64,000 nucleotides of DNA from Paenibacillus selenitireducens. Its GTDB lineage: Bacteria; Bacillota; Bacilli; Paenibacillales; Paenibacillaceae. Of this stretch, positions 34,332 to 45,518 are shown piece after piece (within the stretch, counting starts at the first letter, position 1; the number at the start of each line of letters is the position of its first letter). The notes under the pieces were generated by a model that was not told the origin of the DNA, made no database searches, and saw only the letters and a program-made list of their open reading frames with translations. Location of the stretch: positions 62,027 through 126,026 of the forward strand of contig NZ_MSZX01000010.1 of the NCBI RefSeq assembly GCF_002021565.1, in the 5' to 3' direction. A program made the position numbers and the translations under genes.

Positions 34332-36590
34332 TTACGTTTGTTCTATCTGAAGCTCACCTGTCTCCGGATTGTATAACACAATACGTGCTTTCTGGGTTGT
34401 CCCATCCTCTTGCTTAAAGGATAGTACTTGCGTACTTCCTTTTTCGATTAATGATTTGATCATGGCATCCGTCAAGGTTTTGCCGAGACTCGTTTTCCAG
34501 ATGACAAACTTGCAACCCTCTTTGAAATGGTTACATCCGTATCCTTTTCGCCCCATAATAATCGATCCACCACAGCCTTTACGCGGACACGGACCAATGG
34601 GTTCAAGGGTTAGTGGAGCACTAGACGAGCGCGTTGACCCCGAAGGTGACGCAGAAGTCGAGGATGTAGGTTTTTTGGCTCGGCTTTTGGCATTCCCTTT
34701 TCCTTTGGCGTTCGAATCTTCCGTGTCGCCGAACGCTTCCTTGGCAGCAGGACGCTGCGTCCTCACTTTATCGATAATGAACATCGTAAATTTCTTCACG
34801 TTCTCCATAAACCGATCATTCGAAGCCTCACCCTTAGAAATCTGATTCAACCGACGTTCCCATTGACCCGTCATTTCTGGTGATGTTAATAAGTCTACAC
34901 CAGCGTGACGAATCAATTCAATGGCTGTTCTTCCTTTCTGGGTGACCGTAATCCGTTTTCCTTGCATGGTAATATAACCAACATGCTTCAGACGCTCGAT
35001 CGTAGCTGCCCGAGTCGCTGGCGTTCCTAGGCCGGCATCCTTCATCGCATCACGCACTTCTTCGTTCTCGATCTGCTTTCCCGCGCTCTCCATCGCCTTC
35101 AGCAACGTACCTTCCGTGTATGATTTTGGCGGTTGCGTATTCTTCTCTTTCATGTTCGCATCCGTACATTGTGTTGCAGCGTTCGGATCGACGGCAAAAG
35201 GATCAAGGGACACTTCTTCCGATTCATCGTCTTCGCCTTCTTTATTGGCATTCCCTTTACTTTTGGCTTTCGCTGATTTTCCTTTCGGATCATCACCGAC
35301 CACGGCCTTCCAACCGATAAAGAGCAATTCCTTTACGTTGGTCTTAAAGGTCTCCCCTTCAACCTCCGTCATCAACGTATGCTGCTTATACTCCGCTGGT
35401 GGATAAAATTGCGTCAGAAATCGACGAACGACCAAATCATAAATCTTCTGTTCATCCGGGGCCAACGTCCCTGGTCTTTTCAACGTCGGCAGAATAGCAT
35501 GGTGGTCTTCCACCTTCGAAGGGTTACAAATCGACTTATTGTTAATATGTACAATCGATGGCGTTGCACCTTCTACATATTCCTTATAGTTCGTTGATTT
35601 GAGCATGTGAAGCGTCTTATGCATGGGCTCTATATTCTGTTCAGTAACATAGTTCGAGTTCGTTCTTGGATATGAAATCACTTTATGTTTCTCATATAAC
35701 GCCTGAGCGATATCTAGCGTCTTTTTTGCTGAGAAACCGAACTTTGCATTTGCATCCCGTTGCAATAAGGTCAAATCATATAATTTATACGGGTATTCCT
35801 TGGTTTCCTTCACATCATAACTGGAGATTGCAGCCGGTTGTCCCTTTACTTTGGCAGCCAGAGCTTCAGCCTGCTCCTTCGAGGTGATTCGCTCCCCCTG
35901 CCAGGTTCCTTGATAGTTCGAATTCGCTTGAGCGAAATCTGCAATACAATCATAGAACGTTAAAGAATCAAATGCTTCTATTTCCTTCTGACGATCATAA
36001 ATCAACGCGAGAACAGGTGTCTGAACTCGGCCAACGGATAGTAAGTTCCGATGCTTCGTCGTGAAAGCACGCGATGCATTCATGCCAATTAACCAATCCG
36101 CTTCACTTCTGGATCTCGCAGCTAAGGATAGGTTTTCAAAATCCACACCGTTTCGAAGCGATGCAAAACCAGATCGAATCGTCTCCGCGGTCAAGTCAGA
36201 TATCCACAATCGCTGTACCGGCTGAAATAATTTCAAATATTGTTGGATAAGCGCAAAAATATACTGCCCTTCCCGTCCAGCATCGCATGCGTTAACGACA
36301 TGATCACAGCGTTTGGCCAATTCGCCAATGACTTTTAACTGATCTTTCGTCTTCGGATTTGCAATGATCTTGAATTGATCTGGAATAATCGGCAGATCTC
36401 CAAAATTCCACTTCTTATATTTATCATCATAAAGATCCGGTTCAGCAAGTCCAACCAAATGACCAATGGCCCATGTAATAATATATTGTTCTCCTTCAAT
36501 ATACGTTCGGTTATTCTTGCCTTTCGGCTCGATAACAGCAGCGATCGTCCGCCCCATATCTGGCTTCTCGGCAATAACTAACGTCTTCAA
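34332..36590 (-). CDS. topB: DNA topoisomerase III
   Basis: A 752-residue type IA topoisomerase that relaxes and decatenates DNA by single-strand passage. The N-terminal Toprim domain begins KTLVIAEKPDMGRTIA with the catalytic Glu; the metal-binding Asp residues lie in DAGREGQ. The active-site Tyr is in ISYPRTNSNYV. FLIGW-like region IGWKAVVGDD is followed by a Lys/Ala/Asp/Glu-rich insertion (about residues 440-490). The C-terminus has a Cys motif, CPRKGCGG...GCNHFKEGCKFVIWK, of a topoisomerase zinc-ribbon-like repeat. The TTG start at 36590 has GGGGAGG upstream; the longer frame adds 29 residues without homology. The charged insertions and Ser-rich linker before the Cys domain are probably disordered. 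Confidence 0.93.
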   Translation of the reverse strand: MKTLVIAEKPDMGRTIAAVIEPKGKNNRTYIEGEQYIITWAIGHLVGLAEPDLYDDKYKKWNFGDLPIIPDQFKIIANPKTKDQLKVIGELAKRCDHVVNACDAGREGQYIFALIQQYLKLFQPVQRLWISDLTAETIRSGFASLRNGVDFENLSLAARSRSEADWLIGMNASRAFTTKHRNLLSVGRVQTPVLALIYDRQKEIEAFDSLTFYDCIADFAQANSNYQGTWQGERITSKEQAEALAAKVKGQPAAISSYDVKETKEYPYKLYDLTLLQRDANAKFGFSAKKTLDIAQALYEKHKVISYPRTNSNYVTEQNIEPMHKTLHMLKSTNYKEYVEGATPSIVHINNKSICNPSKVEDHHAILPTLKRPGTLAPDEQKIYDLVVRRFLTQFYPPAEYKQHTLMTEVEGETFKTNVKELLFIGWKAVVGDDPKGKSAKAKSKGNANKEGEDDESEEVSLDPFAVDPNAATQCTDANMKEKNTQPPKSYTEGTLLKAMESAGKQIENEEVRDAMKDAGLGTPATRAATIERLKHVGYITMQGKRITVTQKGRTAIELIRHAGVDLLTSPEMTGQWERRLNQISKGEASNDRFMENVKKFTMFIIDKVRTQRPAAKEAFGDTEDSNAKGKGNAKSRAKKPTSSTSASPSGSTRSSSAPLTLEPIGPCPRKGCGGSIIMGRKGYGCNHFKEGCKFVIWKTSLGKTLTDAMIKSLIEKGSTQVLSFKQEDGTTQKARIVLYNPETGELQIEQT

Positions 36591-36716
36591 GCTTAAGCGC
36601 CTCCCCTTCAATCCGTTCATCCAAGCTGGAACGCCAATCGATACTTCACCATAACGAAATACGTTCCAACTAGACATAGAAAGAGACTTATATACCGCTC
36701 TTTCCTATGTTTACGG

Positions 36717-36744
36717 ACAAAAAGAGCCGCGCCTTGCGCAGCTC
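36717..36744 (-). terminator. Intrinsic terminator after gltD
   Basis: Minus strand: GAGCTGCGC and GCGCGGCTC with an AAG loop, followed by TTTTTG, 35-60 bases after the gltD stop. Confidence 0.82.
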
Positions 36745-36779
36745 CGTACTTGTCGTGCGTTATCTAATTATGACCGAAT

Positions 36780-38267
36780 TTAGGGCAAAAGGGAAGAGCC
36801 CATCAAGAATTTATCCACTTCACGCGCTGCTTCACGACCTTCGTTGATCGCCCATACGACCAAACTCTGACCGCGACGCATGTCGCCGGCTGCGAATACT
36901 TTGTCCGTATTTGTACGGTATTTACCGTATGCCGCCTTCACGTTGGAACGGCGATCCTGCTCTAAATTCAATTGATCGATGATGGTCGATTCCGGTCCGT
37001 CAAACCCGATCGCAATCAGGACTAATTGAGCTGGAAATACACGCTCTGTGCCTGGAATCGGGTTATACACTTTACGACCTGTCTCGTCCACGATCCGTTC
37101 AATTTGCACCGTGTGAAGCTCTTTCACATGACCGTTTTCGTCACCGACGAACTTCGTCGTCATAATCGAGAATTCGCGTGGATCTTGACCGTAGAGTGCC
37201 TTCGCTTCTTCTTGCGCGTAGTCCAATGTATACACGTTCGGGAATTGAGGCCATGGATTCGCAATTGGATCCCGCGTCAATGGCGCTTTCGTGTGCGTAC
37301 CGAACTGGGTTATGCTGCGGCATTCATGACGAAGCGCAGTTGCTACGCAGTCCGTACCCGTATCCCCGCCGCCAATGACAATCACGTCTTGTCCTTTAGC
37401 CGAGATATAGTTGCCATCTTCCAAATTCGAATCCAGATAACTCTTAATGGTTCCGTTCAAATAGTCCATCGCATAATGAACGCCTTGTAATTCGCGGCCT
37501 TCAATATCGAACTCACGAGGTTTCGTTGCACCGCCGCAAAGAACCACCGCATCGAATTCATCTACAAGCTGCTGGGAAGGAATATCTTTCCCAATTTCCG
37601 TATTCGTTACAAAAGTAACGCCCTCGGCTTCCAAGAGATCTACACGGCGCTGAACCACGTTTTTATCCAATTTCATCGTCGGAATGCCATACGTTAACAA
37701 TCCGCCAATGCGATCAGCACGTTCGTAGACGGTTACTTCATGTCCAGCTTTATTGAGCTGCGCTGCAGCTGCAAGTCCTGCGGGACCCGAACCAACAATT
37801 GCCACACGCTTGCCTGTTCGTTGTGTCGGCGGTTGAGGGACAACCCAACCTTCTTCAAATCCGCGCTCAATAATTGTATTTTCAATATTCTTAATCGTTA
37901 CCGGGCTGCCGATCAGGCCAACCGTACAAGCTCCTTCACATGGAGCCGGGCACACACGCCCCGTAAACTCCGGGAAGTTATTCGTCTTATGCAAGCGATC
38001 CAATGCATCTTTCCATTGACCGCGATAGATTAAGTTATTCCATTCTGGTATCAAATTGTTCACCGGACAACCCGAAGTACCTCCGCTAATCTCCATCCCT
38101 GTATGACAATACGGTGTACCGCAATCCATACAACGAGCACCCTGACTGCGCAATTCTTCTTCCGATAAATGTAAGTGAAATTCTTCCCAATCTTTAATCC
38201 GTTCTAACGGATCACGATCTGCCGGAAGTTGTCTTGTAATCTCCATAAATCCTGTCGGTGTTGACAT
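36780..38267 (-). CDS. gltD: Glutamate synthase small (beta) subunit
   Basis: A 495-residue FAD and iron-sulfur protein that supplies NADPH electrons to the large GltB subunit for making glutamate from glutamine and 2-oxoglutarate. N-terminal Cys clusters CMDCGTPYC and CPAPCEGAC bind two 4Fe-4S centres; [11 protein letters not shown] is the FAD Rossmann motif and [11 protein letters not shown] the NADPH one; the C-terminal [16 protein letters not shown] closes the FAD site. Full length matches other GltD proteins (about 490 residues). No gltB is adjacent in this window. It may act with GltB encoded elsewhere or as a stand-alone GltD-like reductase. An inverted repeat TCTTGAAA/TTTCAAGA at 38341-38361 lies upstream. 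Confidence 0.93.
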   Translation of the reverse strand: MSTPTGFMEITRQLPADRDPLERIKDWEEFHLHLSEEELRSQGARCMDCGTPYCHTGMEISGGTSGCPVNNLIPEWNNLIYRGQWKDALDRLHKTNNFPEFTGRVCPAPCEGACTVGLIGSPVTIKNIENTIIERGFEEGWVVPQPPTQRTGKRVAIVGSGPAGLAAAAQLNKAGHEVTVYERADRIGGLLTYGIPTMKLDKNVVQRRVDLLEAEGVTFVTNTEIGKDIPSQQLVDEFDAVVLCGGATKPREFDIEGRELQGVHYAMDYLNGTIKSYLDSNLEDGNYISAKGQDVIVIGGGDTGTDCVATALRHECRSITQFGTHTKAPLTRDPIANPWPQFPNVYTLDYAQEEAKALYGQDPREFSIMTTKFVGDENGHVKELHTVQIERIVDETGRKVYNPIPGTERVFPAQLVLIAIGFDGPESTIIDQLNLEQDRRSNVKAAYGKYRTNTDKVFAAGDMRRGQSLVVWAINEGREAAREVDKFLMGSSLLP

Positions 38268-38387
38268 GTTCGTTCCTCCATCCGATCTATCTCTACAATC
38301 CCAAGAGAATTTCTCAATATCGTATCATTCGGTGTCAGGTTCTTGAAATGGATTTTCAAGACAACAATTTGTACTTTTTACCTAGAA

Positions 38388-38873
38388 TCAGGACAATCTT
38401 TCATAGACGACAAACTCATGCGGATGGATATTCTTCTCATCCTGAATCCCTGGCGTACGCTCAATAACTTTCCAGTCCTCTAAGAAGAACACAGGAAAGA
38501 AAGCATCGCCTTCGAACGATTCTCCAATTTCTGTCACATGCAGACGATCTGCCAGAGGCAGAAGCTGTTTGTAGATTTCCGCACCTCCGATGACCATGAT
38601 CTCTTCTTGCGCAGCAAGAAGAGAAACTTCGTCCAACGTATGAATCACTTCACAACCAGGAGCCTCAAATTCCATACTTCTTGTCAGTATAACGTTCCGA
38701 CGCTGCGGCAAAGGCTTGCCAATGGATTCATGCGTCTTTCGACCCATGAGAACCGTCTTTCCCATCGTTACGCGTTTAAAATAAGCTAAATCCGCTGGCA
38801 GACGCCACGGAAGTTGATTGTTCGCACCAATTACGCGATTTTTTCCCATCGCCCATACAAACGTTAATCCCAT
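38388..38873 (-). CDS. folA: Dihydrofolate reductase
   Basis: A 161-residue enzyme reducing dihydrofolate to tetrahydrofolate with NADPH. FVWAMGKNRVIGANNQLPWRL contains the folate-binding start and the PW motif; LAYFKRVTMGKTVLMGRKTHESIG has the conserved NADPH-binding MGRKT; MVIGGAEIYKQLLPLADRLHVTEI is the family C-terminal signature. The ATG start 38873 has GGAGG and follows the thyA stop by ten bases, so the pair is an operon regenerating tetrahydrofolate after thymidylate synthesis. The N-terminal 29 residues of the longest frame overlap thyA and were rejected. Confidence 0.95.
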   Translation of the reverse strand: MGLTFVWAMGKNRVIGANNQLPWRLPADLAYFKRVTMGKTVLMGRKTHESIGKPLPQRRNVILTRSMEFEAPGCEVIHTLDEVSLLAAQEEIMVIGGAEIYKQLLPLADRLHVTEIGESFEGDAFFPVFFLEDWKVIERTPGIQDEKNIHPHEFVVYERLS

Positions 38874-38883
38874 ATTAGACCTC

Positions 38884-39678
38884 CTAGATCGCCACAGGCG
38901 CTTTAATCCCTGGGTGATGTTGGTAACCTTCGAATTCAAAATCATCGTACGTATAATCAAAAATGAATTCTGGTTTGCGTTTGATCACTAACTTAGGCAA
39001 TAGATAAGGTTCCCGAGCTAATTGGCGCTCCACTTGTTCAAAGTGATTGGAATAAATATGCACATCCCCGCCAGACCAGACGAACTCTCCGACCTCCAAA
39101 TCACATTGCTGCGCGATCATATGCGTTAGTAAAGCATAGCTTGCAATATTGAAAGGAAGGCCTAAGAACGTATCCACCGAACGCATGGTAAGCATGCACG
39201 ACAGCTTGCCATTCGCAACATAAAATTGGAATAACAAGTGACACGGTGGGAGCTTCATATTGTCAATCTCCCCTACATTCCAAGCACTGACTAGAATCCG
39301 GCGTGAATCCGGATTGGTCTTGATTTGATGAATAACATTCGCGATTTGGTCGATGGTACGCCCATCTTTTGCTTCCCAATTGCGCCATTGTGAGCCATAT
39401 ACAGGACCGAGATTTCCTTCCTCGTCAGCCCATTCATCCCAAATGGTAACCCCGTTATCTTTTAAGTATTGGATATTCGTATCGCCTTTCAGGAACCACA
39501 ATAGTTCATGGACAATCGATTTCAAATGCAATTTTTTTGTGGTCATGAGCGGAAAACCTTGGGATAAATCAAAACGAAGTTGGCGGCCAAACACCGAAAT
39601 CGTCCCCGTGCCCGTACGGTCTTCTTTCTTCTCACCGTGATCCAGAATATCTTGTAATAAATCTAAATAGTTTTTCAA
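38884..39678 (-). CDS. thyA: Thymidylate synthase
   Basis: A 264-residue enzyme converting dUMP to dTMP with methylene-tetrahydrofolate. The catalytic Cys is in [12 protein letters not shown] (about residue 146), dUMP binding RRILVSAWN (with Arg) and the YSNHFEQ C-terminal motif are intact. Length equals the E. coli type, without the insertion of B. subtilis ThyA. The start follows AAAGAGGTG. Operon with folA. Confidence 0.96.
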   Translation of the reverse strand: MKNYLDLLQDILDHGEKKEDRTGTGTISVFGRQLRFDLSQGFPLMTTKKLHLKSIVHELLWFLKGDTNIQYLKDNGVTIWDEWADEEGNLGPVYGSQWRNWEAKDGRTIDQIANVIHQIKTNPDSRRILVSAWNVGEIDNMKLPPCHLLFQFYVANGKLSCMLTMRSVDTFLGLPFNIASYALLTHMIAQQCDLEVGEFVWSGGDVHIYSNHFEQVERQLAREPYLLPKLVIKRKPEFIFDYTYDDFEFEGYQHHPGIKAPVAI

Positions 39679-39734
39679 ATCAAAGACACCTCTTTATTCT
39701 TTGCTTCTGTAACAATTACTTCTTCTAGTGTAGC

Positions 39735-39769
39735 ACAGAAAATCTCCGATGTTGATACAGATTTTCTGT
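39735..39769. repeat. 11-base perfect inverted repeat upstream of thyA
   Basis: ACAGAAAATCT (39735-39745) and AGATTTTCTGT (39759-39769) are separated by 13 bases. No T tract follows on either strand, so it is not a standard terminator. On the minus strand a TTGACA overlaps its outer edge. It may be an operator or a leader structure for thyA-folA. Confidence 0.5.
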
Positions 39770-39796
39770 CAACCTGATATACAATTTCTGTTCAAT

Positions 39797-40270
39797 CTAG
39801 ATCGATTTATGTCTTCTGAGCTTACGTTGGTCATAGCGTTCCTGTGCTGTCGCGAAGAGTCTCTTCTCTTCATCCGTCTCGGGAATGATGGGTGGGACGG
39901 GTGAAGATTTGCCATTTTCATCCACGGCAACAAACGTCAAAAAGGATCTCATGGTCAATTTTCGTTCCCCTGTTATCAAATTCTCGGAGACAACCTTCAC
40001 ATAAACCTCCATCGAGCTTTTATGCGTCCATGTGACAAACGCTTCTAGCTCAATAGCTTCCCCAACACGAATAGGTGCTAAGAAGTCTAAGCTATCGCTA
40101 GATGCGGTTACAGCCGCCTTACGGGCGTGACGCATACTTGCGATGGCACTAATTTTATCGATATATTCCATGACGATACCGCCGAACATCGTGCCATGCA
40201 TATTGGTGTCTGACGGAAATACCAGTTGTGTTAAGATGGTGCGTGATTCACGAACATACTTTGGTTCCAT
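39797..40270 (-). CDS. Acyl-CoA thioesterase, hot-dog fold (YkhA-like)
   Basis: A 157-residue enzyme hydrolysing acyl-CoA. The N-terminal VFPSDTNMHGTMFGGIVMEYID has the Asn-x-x-Gly pattern and catalytic Asp typical of YciA/YkhA hot-dog thioesterases; TASSDSLDFLAPIRVGEAIEL follows. ATG 40270 has GGAGG upstream; the 25 extra N-terminal residues of the longest frame were rejected. The C-terminal tail (YDQRKLRRHKSI) is basic. Substrate chain length is unknown. Confidence 0.88.
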   Translation of the reverse strand: MEPKYVRESRTILTQLVFPSDTNMHGTMFGGIVMEYIDKISAIASMRHARKAAVTASSDSLDFLAPIRVGEAIELEAFVTWTHKSSMEVYVKVVSENLITGERKLTMRSFLTFVAVDENGKSSPVPPIIPETDEEKRLFATAQERYDQRKLRRHKSI

Positions 40271-40314
40271 GTATAAGAATCCTCCTGATCTAACGTTTAA
40301 TTGTATCAATGGAA

Positions 40315-40352
40315 AGAAAAAAGAGGCTCGCGCCCGGAGCGACAAGCCTCTT
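40315..40352 (-). terminator. Intrinsic terminator of the pyruvate dehydrogenase operon
   Basis: Minus strand: GAGGCT and AGCCTC stem with an inner CGC/GCG arm, followed by TTTTTTC. It ends pdhA-pdhB-pdhC-lpdA transcription. Confidence 0.85.
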
Positions 40353-40387
40353 CCTTATCATATGTGAAAAAACTTGATCCTACAATC

Positions 40388-41803
40388 TTATCTTACGATT
40401 GCATGGATTGGGTGGCCAAGTGCCACTTCAGCTGCTTCCATCACAAGCTCACCAAGCGTTGGATGCGCATGGATTGTCAATGCGATATCTTCAAGAGTTA
40501 AAGCATTCTCGATCGCAAGAGCAACTTCAGAAATCAAGTTAGATGCTTCGATACCAACAATTTGTCCGCCAAGGACAAGACCTGTTTCAGCATCAGCAAC
40601 GATCTTAACAAAGCCTTCTGGTGCGTTCAAGGACAATGCACGACCGTTACCTACGTAAGCGAATTTACCCACTTTTACATTGTAGCCTTTTTCTTTCGCT
40701 TCTGCTTCACTGTAACCAACGCTGGAGCATTCTGGATCTGTGAAACATACCGCTGGGATACATTTGTAGTCTACAACGCTTGGCAATCCAGCAATAGCTT
40801 CAGCTGCCACTTTAGCTTCATAAGAAGCTTTGTGAGCAAGTGCCAAGCCAGGCACGATATCACCGATCGCGTAGATGTGAGGAATGCTCGTGCGACCTTG
40901 GTGGTCAACTTCGATCAAGCCGCGATCTGTCATTTTCACACCGATCATGTCTAGACCAAGTTCACCGTCCGTATTCGGACGACGTCCTACAGTTACGAGC
41001 AAGTAGTCGCCAGTAACTTCTTGTTCTTTACCGTCAACTGTGAATTTCACAGTTACGTCTTTGTCGGTTTGTGTTGCGCTTTGCGCTTGTGCTTTTGTGA
41101 AGATTTCGAAACCATGTTTCTTCATGTTCTTCGACACAAGTTGAGTTAAGTCTTTATCAAATCCAGGCAATACCATATCTGCGCCTTCGATGATTGTTAC
41201 TTTCGTTCCGAATTTCGCGAACATTTGGCTCAATTCCGCACCGATGTAACCACCGCCGATAACGATTAAGCTTTTTGGAATTTCAGGCAATTCCAAAGCT
41301 TCTGTGGAGGACAAGATACGTCCGCCGTAAGGGAATGGTTTCAATTCGATTGGACGGGAACCTGTAGCGATAATACAGTTCTTGAATTTGTAACGTGGAG
41401 CTTCTTGATCGTTGAACACACGTACTTCTGTTTCATTGATGAACATAGCTTCACCTTTGAACATTTGTACTTTGTTACCTTTCAACAAGCCAGCAACACC
41501 GCCAGTTAATTTACTAACGACACCGCGTTTGAATTCTTGAACTTTCGAATAGTCCACTTTCACATTTTCCATCGTAATTCCCATGGAAGAAGCGTTTTGA
41601 ACTGTTTCATATTGATGCGCTGCAGAGATCAACGCTTTTGAAGGGATACATCCGCGGTTCAAGCATACGCCGCCCCACTCGGATTTATCTACGATCAATA
41701 CGCTTTGTCCTAATTGTGCTGCGCGAATCGCAGCGACATAACCACCAGGACCTGCACCGATTACGACTGTATCAATTTCTAAAGAAGCATCTCCTACTAC
41801 CAT
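40388..41803 (-). CDS. lpdA: Dihydrolipoyl dehydrogenase (E3)
   Basis: A 471-residue FAD disulfide oxidoreductase that reoxidises the lipoyl groups of E2 and makes [24 protein letters not shown] binds FAD; the redox-active disulfide is in [10 protein letters not shown] (Cys about 47 and 52); [15 protein letters not shown] binds NAD; the C-terminal HAHPTLGE carries the His-Glu pair of the active site. It is the fourth gene of the PDH operon, 3 bases after pdhC, with a GGAGG site before ATG 41803. Confidence 0.96.
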   Translation of the reverse strand: MVVGDASLEIDTVVIGAGPGGYVAAIRAAQLGQSVLIVDKSEWGGVCLNRGCIPSKALISAAHQYETVQNASSMGITMENVKVDYSKVQEFKRGVVSKLTGGVAGLLKGNKVQMFKGEAMFINETEVRVFNDQEAPRYKFKNCIIATGSRPIELKPFPYGGRILSSTEALELPEIPKSLIVIGGGYIGAELSQMFAKFGTKVTIIEGADMVLPGFDKDLTQLVSKNMKKHGFEIFTKAQAQSATQTDKDVTVKFTVDGKEQEVTGDYLLVTVGRRPNTDGELGLDMIGVKMTDRGLIEVDHQGRTSIPHIYAIGDIVPGLALAHKASYEAKVAAEAIAGLPSVVDYKCIPAVCFTDPECSSVGYSEAEAKEKGYNVKVGKFAYVGNGRALSLNAPEGFVKIVADAETGLVLGGQIVGIEASNLISEVALAIENALTLEDIALTIHAHPTLGELVMEAAEVALGHPIHAIVR

Positions 41804-41806
41804 TGA

Positions 41807-43084
41807 TTACACCTCCATTACTAATAGATCTGGGTTAGCGAGCAACATCTTGATGTAGTTCATGAAGTTTTGTGCTGTCGCGCCGTCAATTAGGCGATGG
41901 TCAAAGCTCAAGGACAATGCCATCACAGGTGCAGCAACGATTTCTCCATTTTTAACAACGGCTTTCTCAGAGATACGGCCTGTACCCAAGATTGCAACTT
42001 CAGGGAAGTTGATGATTGGTGTAAAGAACATACCGCCCGCAGAGCCAATGTTCGTAATTGTGATTGTGCTGCCTTTTAATTCGTTAGGGCCTAATTTGCC
42101 GTCACGACCGCGAGTAGCCAAATCTTTGATGTCACTTGCAACTGTCCAGATGTTACGACGATCTGCGTCTTTAATGACAGGAACGATCAATCCGTTATCT
42201 GTATCTGTAGCGATACCGATGTTGTAGTATTTTTTGTAGACGATTTCGTTGTTCACTTCGTCGATCATTGCGTTCATAGCAGGGAATTGACGGCAAGCCG
42301 CAACAAGCGCTTTGACGATGAACGGCAAGTAAGTTACTTTAATGCCTTTCTTCTCAGCGATTGGTTTCATACGAGTACGGAATGCAACCAATTCTGCAAC
42401 GTCAACTTCATCCATGATGGTAACATGCGGTGCTGTGTAAGCCGATTTAACCATCGCATTGGAGATCGCTTTACGGATTCCTTTGAATGGTACACGTTCT
42501 TCTTCACCGTTCGCAGTTACTGTTGAAGCTGCTTGAGTTGCTGCTTTTGGAGCTTCAGCTGCTGGAGCTGTTGCCGCTGCTGCAGGCGCTCCGCCGTTAG
42601 CAAATCCTTGAACATCTTCACGAGTGATTTTTCCGTTTTTGCCAGAACCGTTCACTTGTGCAATGTCAACGCCTTGTTCGCGTGCAAATTTGCGTACACT
42701 TGGTGTTGCTAGAACTTCTTTGCTCGGTGCTGCAGGTGCAGGAGCCGCTGCTGCCGCAGGTGCGCTTGCTTCAGCCGCTGGAGCTGCTGGTGCAGCTGCC
42801 GCCGGAGCTTCTGCTGCTGGAGTTTCTTGATGAGGAATATCACCTTCAGCCTCGATGATGGCAACAATTTCACCCATATGACATACTTGACCGTCTTTTG
42901 TTAAAACTTCAAGCACTTTACCGTTAACCGGGCTTGGTACCTCTACAATTGCTTTATCATTCTGAACTTCCATGATGATATCTTCATCTGTGATGGTATC
43001 ACCTGGTTTAATATGCATTTTAATAATTTCGCCTTCGTGTAAGCCTTCGCCCAATTCTGGGAACAAATATTCAAATCTAGCCAC
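41807..43084 (-). CDS. pdhC: Dihydrolipoyllysine acetyltransferase (E2) of pyruvate dehydrogenase
   Basis: A 425-residue core enzyme. Residues about 1-80 are one lipoyl domain with the lipoylated Lys in VQNDKAIVEVPSP. An Ala/Pro-rich mobile linker (about 85-125) is followed by the E1/E3-binding domain (VLATPSVRKFAREQGVD), another Ala-rich linker, and the catalytic domain (about 200-425) with the acyltransferase motif FDHRLIDGATAQNF. The Ala/Pro linkers make the opposite strand open and explain spurious reading frames there. It is between pdhB and lpdA. Confidence 0.95.
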   Translation of the reverse strand: MARFEYLFPELGEGLHEGEIIKMHIKPGDTITDEDIIMEVQNDKAIVEVPSPVNGKVLEVLTKDGQVCHMGEIVAIIEAEGDIPHQETPAAEAPAAAAPAAPAAEASAPAAAAAPAPAAPSKEVLATPSVRKFAREQGVDIAQVNGSGKNGKITREDVQGFANGGAPAAAATAPAAEAPKAATQAASTVTANGEEERVPFKGIRKAISNAMVKSAYTAPHVTIMDEVDVAELVAFRTRMKPIAEKKGIKVTYLPFIVKALVAACRQFPAMNAMIDEVNNEIVYKKYYNIGIATDTDNGLIVPVIKDADRRNIWTVASDIKDLATRGRDGKLGPNELKGSTITITNIGSAGGMFFTPIINFPEVAILGTGRISEKAVVKNGEIVAAPVMALSLSFDHRLIDGATAQNFMNYIKMLLANPDLLVMEV

Positions 43085-43132
43085 GCGAGAAACCTCCCTT
43101 ATCCTTTATCACTGCTCTTTGATGTCTGTTTC

Positions 43133-44110
43133 TTAGAAGTTAAGTACTTTATTTACACCCGCAATAATACGCGCAGGGTTCGGAAGCCATTGGTCTTCAA
43201 TTTGTGCAAACGGATAAACCGTATCTGGACCAGTAATACGAAGAACCGGTGCTTCTAGACTTAAGATTGCTTTTTCATTGATTTGGGCAATGATTTCAGC
43301 AGCAACACCTGATGTTTTTTGTGCTTCTTGAACCACGATTGCACGGTTTGTTTTCTTAATTGAAGCTACGATCGTATCGATATCAAGCGGTACAAGCGTA
43401 CGAATATCGATCACTTCTGCTTGGATACCGGATTTTTCAAGTTCTTCTGCAGCTTTCATTGCTGTACGTACCATAAGTCCATAAGCAATGATCGTTACAT
43501 CTTTACCTTCACGAACAACATTTGCTTTTCCAAGCTCAACTGTATATTCGCCTTCAGGTACTTCATCACGGAATGCATGGTACAAGTTCAAATGCTCCAT
43601 GAAGAATACAGGGTCGTTATCACGAATTGCTGAGATCAACAAACCTTTTGCATCATATGGGTTCGATGGAACAACCACTTTAATCCCTGGTGTTTGAACA
43701 AGAAGTCCTTCCAAAGAATCTGTATGCAATTCCGCAGCTTTAACGCCGCCGCCAAATGGTGTACGGAATACGATTGGTGCATTATAACGACCGCCAGAAC
43801 GGTAACGTAGACGTGCAGCTTGAACGCAAATTTGATCTAGTGCTTCATAAATAAATCCAACGAATTGAATTTCTGCGATCGGACGGAAACCTTGGATACC
43901 AAGACCTAATGCCATACCGCCAATTGCGGATTCAGCAAGCGGTGTATCGAATACACGCTCTTCACCAAAATCTTTTTGTAAACCTTCAGTCGCACGGAAC
44001 ACGCCGCCGACATGACCTACGTCCTCACCGAAAATCACAACGTTAGGATCACGGTTTAACTCTACGCGCATTGCATCGCGAATTGCTTCTTTCATATTCA
44101 TCTGTGCCAT
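43133..44110 (-). CDS. pdhB: Pyruvate dehydrogenase E1 beta subunit
   Basis: A 325-residue subunit that with PdhA forms the thiamine-diphosphate-dependent E1 decarboxylase. [18 protein letters not shown] has the Glu that activates the thiamine cofactor; [17 protein letters not shown] and [19 protein letters not shown] are family hallmarks; [14 protein letters not shown] is near the C-terminus. ATG 44110 has GGGAGG upstream; the extra 12 residues of the longest frame are not conserved in character. 48 bases separate it from pdhC. Confidence 0.95.
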   Translation of the reverse strand: MAQMNMKEAIRDAMRVELNRDPNVVIFGEDVGHVGGVFRATEGLQKDFGEERVFDTPLAESAIGGMALGLGIQGFRPIAEIQFVGFIYEALDQICVQAARLRYRSGGRYNAPIVFRTPFGGGVKAAELHTDSLEGLLVQTPGIKVVVPSNPYDAKGLLISAIRDNDPVFFMEHLNLYHAFRDEVPEGEYTVELGKANVVREGKDVTIIAYGLMVRTAMKAAEELEKSGIQAEVIDIRTLVPLDIDTIVASIKKTNRAIVVQEAQKTSGVAAEIIAQINEKAILSLEAPVLRITGPDTVYPFAQIEDQWLPNPARIIAGVNKVLNF

Positions 44111-44204
44111 TGCTTCGTTTCCTCCCTTAAACGTGTTCGGAAGCACTTTGCTTCGAACTTGTATGTCGTGTCCATCATTTAAGCCGAATCAATTCGAATC
44201 TATA

Positions 44205-45314
<1,110 letters not shown>

Positions 45315-45325
45315 TTATAGAATTT

Positions 45326-45355
45326 ATTATACACCTGTTATATGCAATTGGTCAA
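45326..45355 (-). promoter_or_regulatory. Sigma-A-type promoter of the pdh operon
   Basis: TTGACC (45355-45350), an 18-base spacer and a perfect TATAAT (45331-45326) on the minus strand, upstream of pdhA. ATAACAG occurs on both sides of the -10, which could be a direct repeat for a regulator. Nothing else is recognised in 45356-45518 apart from the leader of the esterase gene. Confidence 0.75.
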
Positions 45356-45518
45356 AAAATATCGCTTTAAACGACATATTTTGTTCTTTTGTATGTATAA
45401 CAGTCCCAACATTTATATAGTACAGATTAATACAACTGTGAAGATTCCGTGAAAATGTTGGGTTATCCCCCCTATTATTTACAAAACATACGGATACTAC
45501 TACGAAAAAGGTGATTCC

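Noticed and set aside
42624-42858. Ala/Leu-rich open frames opposite pdhC
   Set aside because: They are mirror images of the Ala/Pro linker codons in pdhC and have no ribosome binding site or family similarity.
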